The notes beneath the pieces were generated by a model. That model was not told the DNA's origin. It worked only from the letters and a program-made list of their open reading frames with translations, and made no database searches. A program made the translations under genes and the position numbers. Of a stretch of DNA of 64,000 bases, positions 52,501 to 59,431 are shown piece after piece (the stretch's first letter is position 1; every line of letters begins with the position of its first letter). The stretch is from an uncultured Clostridia bacterium (lineage in GTDB: Bacteria > Bacillota > Clostridia > Christensenellales > Borkfalkiaceae): the NCBI GenBank assembly GCA_947628675.1, contig CANRAR010000004.1:1-64000 (forward strand). The letters run 5' to 3'.

Positions 52501-54252
52501 TACGAACGCCTTCTTGCCGATCGCAGTTGCGCCGTTCGGAATGGCGAGAGACGTGAGCACGTACGCGTTTTCAAACGCGCTCTCCCCTACCGTAAACGAC
52601 GAGGTCGCCGCATCGGGAGCCGTGCGGAACGTGAGCGTCGTCAATGCTCTCCAATTTTTGAACGCGGCCTTGCCGATATTGATATCTGCGGGAAGCGTAA
52701 GCGTCGTCGCCGTGTTAAAACCGTCTGCGGCAGTAGAGCCGTCGAATGCGCTCTCGCCGACCGTAAGGACGCCTTCGCACGTTCCGAAAGTGAGCGAAGA
52801 AATGGGGTTGTAAGCAAACGCTTTCGTTTTGATCTCCGTTACGCTATCGGGAATGGAGATCGTGGTTATCGTGCCGTATTTGGAAGCCGCCGTTGCGCCG
52901 GCGAACGCCTGTTGCCCGATCGTTTCGAGTGCGCTGTTCGCTTCCGCCGCAAACGACGTCGCTTTTACTTGCGAGAATGCGTAGTCGCCGATGGAAGTCG
53001 TGGTGGCGGGAATTACGATAGCGCCCTCCGTCGCGGAATTGAACGTGGTGAGAAGGGACATGGTGTAGAACGCATGGTCAGCGATATCCAACTTCTTGCC
53101 CTGTGCGCGCGTGCCGCCCGTTTTGCCGATTTGCACAGCGGTAATGTGTTCGTTATTCGCAAACGCATAGGCGGCGATCGCGTCGTAGGTATCGGGAATG
53201 ACGACGGTTGCCGCATTCAGCCCGCCGAACGCCGCGGTTTCGGCATTGGTTCCCGCCGTGATGCCCTCCACGGGCTTCCCTTCGTGAATGATGGGCAGAT
53301 AAAGAGCACCCCCCCCCTCGATTTCGCCCGCATCCGGGTTGAGGGAAACGGTGTACGCCGCATTATCGTCGATAGCGGTAAAGGTAAAATAGCTATCGTC
53401 GCTCTGCGTATATTGCCACTTGCCGTACACGGACTTATCTTCCGTGACGTAATGCGCCGTGAACGCGCTCTTATCCCATCCCTCAAACGCGGAATAATTT
53501 CCAGTATAGGGGAACTCGGTAGCATCGGGAGCCGCGGTATACAGGGAGGCATCGCCCTCATGGAGCGTTTCCTCGTAAACCACGGTCGTGCCGTCATAAT
53601 CGTAATAGGTGACGTAGACCTCGTCGCGGTCATCCACTTCCCACTGCGCCGTAAGGGTCACGTCGTGATCGGGCATCGTGTATTCAGAGCCGATGGGGGT
53701 AACGGTTGTACCGTCGCTCCAACCGGAAATGTAATAATCGACATTGCCAACGGAATAGGTGTACCCGAATTCGTTGGGAGCGGCAACCGCAAATTTCGCC
53801 GCCTCCGCATAGGTGCCGCCGATCTCATCGTCACCTTCGCCTACGCCGGCTTTATAGGTCACGCTGAAAGTCGTAGGTACGGGCTCCCATTGCGCCGTAA
53901 GGGTCACGTTGTGGGCAGGCATCGTATACGTGGAGCCGAACTCTACGTCCTTTTCGCCGTCATTCCACTTCGTAATGTAATAATCAGCCCCGTTGTTTGT
54001 GTATGTGAAGTTGAATTCGTCCGCAGTCGCAACCGTAAATGTTGCATCCGCAGCATAACTGCCCTTTTTGACCGCCGTGCCGGTGCCGACGCCTGCACTG
54101 TACGTAATGTCGTACTTCGTGGGCTCTTCGCCTTCGGGTGTCTCGGGATCCTCTTTCTTGGAAAGCAAGTCTCCGCAGGCGGCAAACCCAAGCGTAAGGC
54201 ATACCGCAAACGCCGAAACAAGCAATCCCTTCAACAATTTTTTCTTTTTCAT
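49501..54252 (-). CDS. Giant InlB-repeat and BspA-like LRR lipoprotein
   Basis: 1583 residues from the start at 54252 (MKKKKLLKGLLVSAF), with GGAGG upstream and lipobox GFAAC. Two nearly identical tandem repeats at about 42-200 (YSAGVGTGTAVKKG.., YKAGVGEGDDEIGG.., each ending PxHxVTLTAQWE) and a third B-repeat type precede an LRR array (about 290-1350). Two further B-repeats close the protein (VTFSWGEGVTDAVGNPP.., VTFSWGDGVTDVTGKLP.., about 1445-1580). B-repeats on both sides of the LRRs set it apart from its neighbours. It is the first gene of the 31.5-kb block. Confidence 0.85.
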   Translation of the reverse strand: MKKKKLLKGLLVSAFAVCLTLGFAACGDLLSKKEDPETPEGEEPTKYDITYSAGVGTGTAVKKGSYAADATFTVATADEFNFTYTNNGADYYITKWNDGEKDVEFGSTYTMPAHNVTLTAQWEPVPTTFSVTYKAGVGEGDDEIGGTYAEAAKFAVAAPNEFGYTYSVGNVDYYISGWSDGTTVTPIGSEYTMPDHDVTLTAQWEVDDRDEVYVTYYDYDGTTVVYEETLHEGDASLYTAAPDATEFPYTGNYSAFEGWDKSAFTAHYVTEDKSVYGKWQYTQSDDSYFTFTAIDDNAAYTVSLNPDAGEIEGGGALYLPIIHEGKPVEGITAGTNAETAAFGGLNAATVVIPDTYDAIAAYAFANNEHITAVQIGKTGGTRAQGKKLDIADHAFYTMSLLTTFNSATEGAIVIPATTTSIGDYAFSQVKATSFAAEANSALETIGQQAFAGATAASKYGTITTISIPDSVTEIKTKAFAYNPISSLTFGTCEGVLTVGESAFDGSTAADGFNTATTLTLPADINIGKAAFKNWRALTTLTFRTAPDAATSSFTVGESAFENAYVLTSLAIPNGATAIGKKAFVNAKELTSLTIPATVQTINESAFDTAEKLLTLTLPEGVTTIGKKAFYATRALTSVTIPTTVTSIADEAFNGSHNLASVTFTPGGSTGLTIGKQAFAATSVVGISSKVEDKLTSFEFPARTTSIGSGVFFKREFLSSITFAEPAEGEPTLDLTFAAGALSSLVSGTGSHDTSTNTPSSYVHPVIPVTSLVIPARTTSIGVKAFAGLFELTSLVFEDGIRATEIPDYTVWGSYKLQTLTIPEGIQTIKQYAFGLPNGAPDGTSNDHVPTYKYKKLTPIEGGTGYQSEDATMDNAYNTTLKTLVIPSTVKTIGIYNFDNLVALEELRFADLGEDAASGGAQMDIGASCFGINMVNGTIDATVKAKLAELSVYIGSSVKKIQNNFGNHTKLKSLTFSDKSGLTEVGTKVFGYCTDPTITTVELPASLTTIGDNSFIGLSSLTSYTVASGSANFEAEEGVLYTKAAEPAAQRTIVRYPGSKAEATFDLHDAIVGKFGFAGNASIQTLNIGENVTLDDSAFKLASGLKTLNINNQPTYASGAKYFFAECYNLETVTIASGVTTLGAYMFQMSAHPGGTDDQSIDAQTAFTTINGLENITTYAERAFYHCSNLNFGTNFKLNDAVTELPQYVFDYCKNLTKIDLNNATTIANYAFAYTGLTEIDLTDVTSIGTFAFQATALTSVTWPDAIGTIPNSCFANCASLTKLIIPSETLVNLNNVNALNNTPLKTAGSSARIVVPDSLVTQYKAATNWSTTPIKDFIVGSTEYTITFAKADDLKGAASATIPEKAATDYKYATYTLPAANETGIDENYYLAWIIGEEEYLPGATITLDGAETSLTATLTAVKYATVTFSWGEGVTDAVGNPPESLKVKHGTIADPNTLPQRPGYAFVGWKKRGAEGLWNFETDVVDGDITLDVVWGKEIDVTFSWGDGVTDVTGKLPEATKGYQGLVVADPDVTPTREDYVFKGWKKSGAADTELWNFDEDTIPLDAQNIQFVAVWEADEEA

Positions 54253-54293
54253 TCTCTTTTCCTCCAATACAACTTCAAAAGAATGCAGTAAGA

Positions 54294-54322
54294 ATTGTAT
54301 CATATCACCCGCGATCCGTCAA
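54294..54322 (-). promoter_or_regulatory. Promoter at the head of the LRR-protease-opp block
   Basis: Minus strand: TTGACG (54317-54322), 17 bp, TACAAT (54294-54299), giving a leader of about 35 bases. AT-rich sequence upstream (54340-54460) may act as an UP element. Confidence 0.65.
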
Positions 54323-54766
54323 ACTGATTTCATGCGTTTTTGCAAAAAATCTTGCGAACATTTATAAAAAAATCTTTCCACTATATTAAGGGTCGCTTAT
54401 TTTTGCTAATATATACAAAAATGACTGCATAAATTTATAATTACATTTTTTATTTATGCGCTTTTTGCGCACACTTGCGGCCATGAAAACGCGCGGCGCT
54501 TTCCCTATTATAGGTAAAATTGGAAATTTCGCCCATTACGGACGGTTTGGAGCATGGGCGGCGGCAAGCGGGCGGCGGGCGCCTTCGGGCGGCTATAGCG
54601 GGCGGCTATGGACGGTTATGGGCGGCACGGCTATGGACGGGCGCGGCTATGGGCGCAACTATGGGCGCGGCGGGCAAAAGGCGCTTCTTCGACATTTCAC
54701 GACGCATTCCCCGCCCGTTAGCTCCCGCGTTTTTCCTATAATTGGCAAAAAAACGGTAGGTGCCCC
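54323..54766. other. Gene-free divergent spacer with minisatellite
   Basis: AT-rich on the left (54340-54465), GC-rich on the right. It holds a palindrome CCTATTATAGG (54504-54514) echoed by CCTATAATTGG (54735-54745), and a degenerate tandem repeat built on CGGCTATGGACGG and ATGGGCGGC (about 54588-54668). It also carries the Spo0A-box-like TTCGACA and the TATAAT upstream of spoIIE. No gene was seen. Confidence 0.6.
54688..54694 (+). promoter_or_regulatory. Candidate Spo0A box upstream of spoIIE
   Basis: TTCGACA, the exact complement of the 0A-box core TGTCGAA, lies 43 bp before a TATAAT (54737-54742) that has no good -35. B. subtilis spoIIE is driven by sigma-A RNA polymerase with Spo0A-P. 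A 7-mer is weak evidence alone; the location makes it credible. Confidence 0.45.
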
Positions 54767-57058
54767 ATGAAAGTAAAACTTCCCTCCCTTCCCCGCGTAA
54801 AAATTTCCTACGGGGCGGCGGCGAAATACCTCGCGCTTCTTGCCGCCATGTTGCTTTTGAACCTCGCCCTCCCGCAGGGAGAGCCGCTCTCCTTCGCACT
54901 CGCCTTCGCCGCGCTGTGCTGCGGGCTCAACCCCTTCCTCTGCTGTGCGTGGCACCTCGCGGCGTCCGTCACGGCGCTCTCGGCGGCGGCCTCGCTCTCC
55001 GCGGGGGTGCAGGCGGCGTTTTTGCTCCTCGTGTTCTCCCTCTACCGCCGCTTCGGACGGGAGATGAAGTGGGAACGCGCCGTCTACGCCCTGCTTGGCC
55101 AACTCCCCTTCCTGTTTTTGTTCCCGCACACGGGCTATTCGCTCTTCCCCTTCGCCGCATTTTGGCAGAAGATGCTCCTTGGCGCGATGTTTACGGCGCT
55201 TTCCCTCCTCTTTGAAGGCGGCCTGCGCGCCCTTCTCTTCCGCGCCTTTAAGTGCCGTTTGGGCGGCGGAGAGATCGCCGAACTCGCCCTCATGTGGCTG
55301 TTTTTGGGTATGGGGTTGTGCCGCCCCTTGGGGGAGCTCCCCCTGCTCGCCGCCATCGCCCTTGCGGGATTTCTCGCCGTATGCCTCTTCCAAAATGCCG
55401 CCGCCGTGCCCTTCGCGCTCGTGCTCTCCCTCCCCCTCTGCGTGGCGAGGCTGAGCGCCGCCCCCGCCGCTGTTTCCTGCGCACTCGCCTGCCTTGCCCT
55501 CCTCTTCCTGCCGTACGGGCGCATCGCCTCCGCCCTCGCCCTCTTCGTCGGATTTATGGGTGCGGAATCCCTCGGCGGACTGTTTTCCTCCTCCGCCGTG
55601 ACCATCTCCCTCACCCTTCTTGCCGTCTTTTTGCCGTGTGCCGCCGTCTGCTGTGTGCCCGACAGGCTCTTCCGCCGCCTCGGCCACACCCTTCTCTTCT
55701 ACCGGGAGCGCACCCTGCCGCGCATCGCCATCAACCGCAACCGCCGCGCCGTGGGCGAACAACTCTTCGAGATCTCCGCCCTCTTCCGCGAGATCGAGAG
55801 CGCCTTCCGCACCGAGGAAGCTCCCGACGACGCGGGCGCGCGCATCCGCGAGAAACTCATAGCGAGCCTGTGCGCCTCCTGCCCCAACCGCAGAAAGTGC
55901 CGCGAAGCGCACATCCCCGAGAGCATGGATAAACTCATCGCCGTGGGCAAGGCGAAGGGGCGCGTCAACCTCATCGATTTGCCCGCCGAACTCTCCTCCA
56001 CGTGCAACAACACGGCGGGGCTCCTGTTTGCGCTCAACAAGCAACTCGCCGAGTATCGCCGCTATGCCTGTGAGATACAGGCGGCGCGCGAGGGAAAGCG
56101 GCTGCTCGCCGACCAAGCGCGGGGCATCAGCGAAATTTTGCGCGACATCGCCCTCGAACAGAGCGGCGAATACACCTTTTCCGACGAGGAAGCGCGCCTC
56201 TCCAACGCCCTCGCTTCGGCGGGGATCTTGAGTTCGGAGATCTTCCTCTATGGCGACGATACGCGCTTCACGGCGAGCATGACCCTCGAAAACCGCACAA
56301 ATGCCGTGCGTTTGGTGAAAATTGCGAGCGACGCGCTGGGCGTTCCCCTCGCCCTCTCGGAAAAAATTCCGCTGACGCCCGACCGCGCCTGTTTTATTCT
56401 GAAGCGCAAGGCCAATTTCGACGCCGCGTTCGGCGTCGCCTCCTGCCCCAAGAAGGGCGAGCAGGCGAGCGGGGACACCCATTCCATTCTCAAGATCGAC
56501 GAGCGGCGGTTCCTCGTCGCCCTCTCCGACGGCATGGGCAGCGGCGAGGGCGCGCGCGACGTTTCCGATCAAACGCTGTCACTTTTAGAGAGTTTTTACA
56601 AGGCGAAGATGCCCTCGGAGACGGTGCTCGGCACGGTGAATAAGCTCATCGCCTTCTCCTCCGAGGAGACCTTCTCCTGCCTCGACCTCGCCGCTGTCAA
56701 CCTCGATACGGGCGCGGCGGACGTCGTCAAGATCGGCTCGCCCGCGGGGTTCGTGCTCTCGGGGGAGGAACTGCGCGTCCTCGAGGGCGAGAGCCTCCCC
56801 ATCGGGATGCTCGAGGCGGTGCACCCCGCCACGTTGCAGGTGGAGATGAAGGCGGACGACTTTCTCATCTTCATGAGCGACGGCGTGACGACGGCATTCG
56901 GCTCCTCCGCCGAACTGTGCGCATATTTGAGCAAATTGAAGCCGCTCAACCCGCAGTCGCTCGCAGAGGAGATCTTAAAGACCGCGCTCCTCCGCTACAA
57001 CGGAAGCGCCGAGGACGATATGACCGTGCTCGCCGTAAAACTGACCAAGGCGGCGTAA
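54767..57058 (+). CDS. spoIIE: Stage II sporulation protein E (PP2C phosphatase)
   Basis: 763 residues. About ten transmembrane helices (about 20-310), a central regulatory region (about 320-560) with a Cys cluster (CASCPNRRKC), and a C-terminal PP2C-type phosphatase with metal-binding Asp588 (SDGMGSGEGA), Asp705 (MSDGVTT) and EDDMT (749-753). SpoIIE localises to the polar septum and dephosphorylates SpoIIAA, activating sigma-F in the forespore. It is monocistronic, with a candidate Spo0A box and a terminator. Its presence with gerA and the SpoIIQ-like gene supports a sporulating host. Confidence 0.95.
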   Translation: MKVKLPSLPRVKISYGAAAKYLALLAAMLLLNLALPQGEPLSFALAFAALCCGLNPFLCCAWHLAASVTALSAAASLSAGVQAAFLLLVFSLYRRFGREMKWERAVYALLGQLPFLFLFPHTGYSLFPFAAFWQKMLLGAMFTALSLLFEGGLRALLFRAFKCRLGGGEIAELALMWLFLGMGLCRPLGELPLLAAIALAGFLAVCLFQNAAAVPFALVLSLPLCVARLSAAPAAVSCALACLALLFLPYGRIASALALFVGFMGAESLGGLFSSSAVTISLTLLAVFLPCAAVCCVPDRLFRRLGHTLLFYRERTLPRIAINRNRRAVGEQLFEISALFREIESAFRTEEAPDDAGARIREKLIASLCASCPNRRKCREAHIPESMDKLIAVGKAKGRVNLIDLPAELSSTCNNTAGLLFALNKQLAEYRRYACEIQAAREGKRLLADQARGISEILRDIALEQSGEYTFSDEEARLSNALASAGILSSEIFLYGDDTRFTASMTLENRTNAVRLVKIASDALGVPLALSEKIPLTPDRACFILKRKANFDAAFGVASCPKKGEQASGDTHSILKIDERRFLVALSDGMGSGEGARDVSDQTLSLLESFYKAKMPSETVLGTVNKLIAFSSEETFSCLDLAAVNLDTGAADVVKIGSPAGFVLSGEELRVLEGESLPIGMLEAVHPATLQVEMKADDFLIFMSDGVTTAFGSSAELCAYLSKLKPLNPQSLAEEILKTALLRYNGSAEDDMTVLAVKLTKAA

Positions 57059-57090
57059 AAATTGCAAAACGCTGCGAGTTTTACGCGAAA

Positions 57091-57132
57091 AGCCGCCTCC
57101 GAAGAGGCGGCTCTTTCGTTGCCGTTTTTTGA
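57091..57132 (+). terminator. Terminator after spoIIE
   Basis: AGCCGCCTC, loop CGAA, GAGGCGGCT (57091-57112), then CTTTCGTTGCCGTTTTTT. It is shared with the convergent acetyltransferase gene. Confidence 0.7.
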
Positions 57133-57135
57133 ATT

Positions 57136-57705
57136 TTATTCCCCGATTTTCTTGATAATTTTGGCGGGCACACCCGCGACGACGGTGTTTACGGGGACGT
57201 CCTTCGTCACCACCGCGCCCGCCGCGATGACGGCGCCCTCCCCCACCGTCACCCCGGGCAAAATTGTGGCGTGTGAGCCGATCCAGACTCTACTTCCGAT
57301 CTTCACGGGCGCAGGCGTCATGTTGCCGCGCTTTGCGGGGTCGGGATCATGGTTTAGGGTCGCAATGACGACCTGATGCCCGATGAGCACGTCGTCGCCG
57401 ATCGCAATGCCGCCCTGATCCTGAAAACAGCACCCCATGTTGATAAAAACGCGCTTTCCGACCGTGATATTCCTGCCGTAATCGGTGTAAAAGGGCGGGA
57501 AGAGCCCGAAGGTCTCGTCCGCCTCCTGCCCGATGAGTTCGAAAAACAGCCGTCTCAACTCTTCGGGCTTGTGATACGTTCCGTTGATCTCCGCCGTAAG
57601 CGCAAGCGCGCGTTGCGACATTTCGTGCATATGCAGGTGCGCCTCCGAGCCAGCCTCGATGTACATTTGCCGTTGCATTTTTTCCTTAAATTGTTCAATA
57701 TCCAT
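57136..57705 (-). CDS. Maltose/galactoside-type sugar O-acetyltransferase
   Basis: 189 residues. An N-terminal helical Mac domain (about 1-55) is followed by a left-handed beta-helix of hexapeptide repeats ([32 protein letters not shown], about 140-172) ending [11 protein letters not shown]. The catalytic His is in LNHDPDP. Enzymes of this group (LacA, Maa, NodL) move acetyl from acetyl-CoA to a sugar hydroxyl in the cytoplasm; the acceptor is unknown. TTGACA-N17-TAAAAT ends six bases before the ATG and there is no clear Shine-Dalgarno, so the message is probably leaderless. Confidence 0.88.
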   Translation of the reverse strand: MDIEQFKEKMQRQMYIEAGSEAHLHMHEMSQRALALTAEINGTYHKPEELRRLFFELIGQEADETFGLFPPFYTDYGRNITVGKRVFINMGCCFQDQGGIAIGDDVLIGHQVVIATLNHDPDPAKRGNMTPAPVKIGSRVWIGSHATILPGVTVGEGAVIAAGAVVTKDVPVNTVVAGVPAKIIKKIGE

Positions 57706-57711
57706 GCCTCT

Positions 57712-57740
57712 ATTTTACTCCGAACGGGGACGGATGTCAA
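57712..57740 (-). promoter_or_regulatory. Consensus promoter giving a probable leaderless mRNA
   Basis: Minus strand: TTGACA (57735-57740), 17 bp, TAAAAT (57712-57717), then AGAGGC and the ATG. Confidence 0.7.
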
Positions 57741-57836
57741 CCGCAAAAGAGCCCCCGCGCGCAAGTCTTTCTTCCTCTTTCGAGGCCGAAGAAAGCCCTC
57801 GAAAACTCGCAGCGTTTTGCAATTTTTATAAAATGA

Positions 57837-57866
57837 GCGCCGCCGCTTCCGAGGAAGCAACGGCGC
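57837..57866 (-). terminator. Hairpin after the GDSL gene
   Basis: GCGCCG..GCTTCC and GGAAGC..CGGCGC pair with a 2x2 internal loop. On the minus strand it is followed by TCATTTTATAAAAATT, so it is a reasonable terminator for the ppa-GDSL unit. Confidence 0.5.
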
Positions 57867-57881
57867 GCCGGTTTCACCATT

Positions 57882-58487
57882 TCAGATAACTTTTTTCAGT
57901 TCCTTGATGACGAGGTCGGCGATGTAGCGGCAACCACGGTGGGTGGGGTGTACACCGTCCGTCGTGAACTGCGCGGGGTCGATGTCCTGCGTGACGCCCG
58001 TAAAAATCTCGTCGAGGGGAATGACGGGCAAATTTTTCTCCGCGGCGATCTTGCGGATGACGGCGTTGAACGCATCGAGATAGGGGCGGAACCGCTGTTT
58101 GTCGCCCATATTCAAAACGAAGGGCAGAATGCAGTAAAGTTTGGCGCCCGTCGCCGAAATTTTCTCCACGAGCGCCGTATAGTTGGCGCGGAAGGTCTCG
58201 GGCGAGACCACCTCGCCATGCGAAAAACGGCACCACACGTCGTTGACGCCCACCTGCAAAAAGACAACGTCGGGCTTTTCGGCAACCACGTCCTCCTCCA
58301 CGCGCGCCAACAAATCGGCGGTCTTATTCCCGCCCACGCCGCGGTTGACGATCGTAAGGTCGGCGTCGGGATAGAGCAAATGCAATTTGCCCGCCGCAAT
58401 CTTCACATACCCCACGCCGAGGTCGTTTTCGTCGAGAAGATTTCTCCCCGACTCCGTGATGGAATCCCCGAAAAACAAAATTTTCAT
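57882..58487 (-). CDS. SGNH/GDSL-family hydrolase
   Basis: 201 residues with the four SGNH blocks: GDSITESG (Ser9, about 7-14), NRGVGGNKT (Gly, 48-56), GVND (Asn, about 79-82) and DGVHPTHRG (Asp/His, about 176-184). It is an esterase or deacetylase with a Ser-Asp-His triad. No signal peptide is present, so it acts in the cytoplasm. The substrate is unknown; carbohydrate-ester deacetylation is possible given the neighbouring acetyltransferase. It follows the pyrophosphatase gene by nine bases in the same direction. Confidence 0.85.
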   Translation of the reverse strand: MKILFFGDSITESGRNLLDENDLGVGYVKIAAGKLHLLYPDADLTIVNRGVGGNKTADLLARVEEDVVAEKPDVVFLQVGVNDVWCRFSHGEVVSPETFRANYTALVEKISATGAKLYCILPFVLNMGDKQRFRPYLDAFNAVIRKIAAEKNLPVIPLDEIFTGVTQDIDPAQFTTDGVHPTHRGCRYIADLVIKELKKVI

Positions 58488-58496
58488 GCGTTCCCC

Positions 58497-59027
58497 CTAA
58501 TTTCCGAACTTCTCCCTGTACGCCTTGATGCACTTTTCGATGATCTCGATGGCGTCGTCGCGGTGGGCGATCTCGGTGACCGCCGTCTTTTTGTGCTCCA
58601 AGGACTTGTACACTTCAAAGAAGTGCTTCATCTCGTCGAAGATGTGTTTGGGCAGTTCGTGAATGTCATAATATTCGTTGTAATTGGGATCTTTGGCGGG
58701 AATGGCGATGATCTTCTCGTCGAGCGAGCCGCCGTCCACCATCTTGATGACCCCGATGGGATAGCACGAGACGAGCGTCATGGGATAGATGGTCTCGTTG
58801 GTGAGAACGAGCACGTCCAAAGGGTCGCCGTCCTCGGCAAAAGTGCGCGGGATGAACCCGTAGTTGGCGGGATAGACCGTGGAGGTGTAGAGCACACGGT
58901 CGAGTTTTAAGATGCCCGTCTCCTTGTCGAGTTCGTACTTCGCCTTGCTCCCCTTGGGAATTTCAATGAGTGCCTCGAAAGCCTTGGGCGTGATGCGTTT
59001 TTCGTCGATGTCGTGCCAAATATTCAT
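58497..59027 (-). CDS. ppa: Inorganic pyrophosphatase (family I)
   Basis: 176 residues from the start at 59027 (MNIWHDIDEKRITP), with AAGGGG seven to eight bases upstream. ANYGFIP and the metal site EDGDPLDVLVL (about 75-85, D-x-D-P-x-D type) are intact, followed by KDPNYNEYYDIHELP. It hydrolyses pyrophosphate in the cytoplasm to drive biosynthesis. Its promoter at 59050-59078 is good and it is the first gene of a two-gene unit with the GDSL hydrolase. Confidence 0.93.
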   Translation of the reverse strand: MNIWHDIDEKRITPKAFEALIEIPKGSKAKYELDKETGILKLDRVLYTSTVYPANYGFIPRTFAEDGDPLDVLVLTNETIYPMTLVSCYPIGVIKMVDGGSLDEKIIAIPAKDPNYNEYYDIHELPKHIFDEMKHFFEVYKSLEHKKTAVTEIAHRDDAIEIIEKCIKAYREKFGN

Positions 59028-59049
59028 GATTGTCCCCTTTTGCCCCTTC

Positions 59050-59078
59050 ATTTTAGCACAATTACATTTTCACCGCAA
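59050..59078 (-). promoter_or_regulatory. Promoter of ppa
   Basis: Minus strand: TTGCGG (59073-59078), 17 bp, TAAAAT (59050-59055). Confidence 0.6.
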
Positions 59079-59128
59079 GGGCGGGGCGAGAATTTTTCGC
59101 AATTTTTTTCAATTCCGCAAAATATACT

Positions 59129-59157
59129 TTGACAAAGCGGGAAATTTATGCTATATT
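59129..59157 (+). promoter_or_regulatory. Promoter of tRNA-Ser
   Basis: TTGACA (59129-59134), 17 bp, TATATT (59152-59157). The tRNA begins 65 bp further on, so a 5' leader must be removed. Confidence 0.75.
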
Positions 59158-59221
59158 GATAGGGCTTGCAAGGGCGCGCACTCCGCACAGCGGGGCATAG
59201 ATGCGCAATGCAGCGGTTTGA

Positions 59222-59313
59222 GCAGAAGTACCCAAGTGGCTCAAGGGGCTCCCCTGCTAAGGGAGTAGTACCTGTGAAAGGTAGCGCGGGTTCAAATCCC
59301 GCCTTCTGCGCCA
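59222..59313 (+). tRNA. tRNA-Ser (anticodon GCT)
   Basis: Acceptor stem GCAGAAG (59222-59228) pairs with CTTCTGC (59303-59309), with discriminator G and encoded CCA (59311-59313). Anticodon stem CTCCC/GGGAG with loop CTGCTAA gives anticodon GCT (59256-59258), reading AGC and AGU. The long variable arm (TACCT/AGGTA) is typical of class II serine tRNA, and the T-loop is TTCAAAT. All four arms fold. Confidence 0.97.
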
Positions 59314-59359
59314 AGACCCCCGAGGACGTCAGTCCTCGGGGGTCTTGGCGCAGAAGGCG
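59300..59359. repeat. Perfect 28-bp inverted repeat containing the tRNA 3' end
   Basis: 59300-59327 and 59332-59359 are exact reverse complements around GTCA. The left arm is the last 14 bases of tRNA-Ser plus 14 bases beyond it. The right arm therefore holds an inverted copy of the acceptor 3' strand, discriminator and CCA. ATTTTT follows at about 59375, so part of it may act as the tRNA terminator. Confidence 0.85.
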
Positions 59360-59380
59360 CCCCCCATTTTTCTCCCCCTG

Positions 59381-59409
59381 TTGCAAACCTTGCGGCGATG
59401 TGATATAAT
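59381..59409 (+). promoter_or_regulatory. Promoter of the 59432 gene
   Basis: TTGCAA (59381-59386), 17 bp, TATAAT (59404-59409). Confidence 0.7.
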
Positions 59410-59431
59410 ACAAACCGCATTGGAGGGCATC

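Noticed and set aside
15094..54252. CRISPR-like regularity in the LRR coding regions
   Set aside because: The periodicity is the LRR codon repeat; there are no identical DNA repeats with unique spacers, and no cas genes.
43000..54291. Other long + strand frames opposite the giant LRR genes (42002-44368, 46484-47926, 52225-54291)
   Set aside because: Same reason: shadows of repeat-rich coding sequence; no ribosome sites or domains.
54659..56572. A 637-codon minus-strand frame opposite spoIIE
   Set aside because: SpoIIE on the other strand has all expected motifs; this translation is Glu/Gly-rich filler.
59222..59359. An integrated element attached at tRNA-Ser
   Set aside because: No integrase or direct att repeat is visible and the flanking genes are ordinary; only the inverted copy remains, which is reported as a finding.
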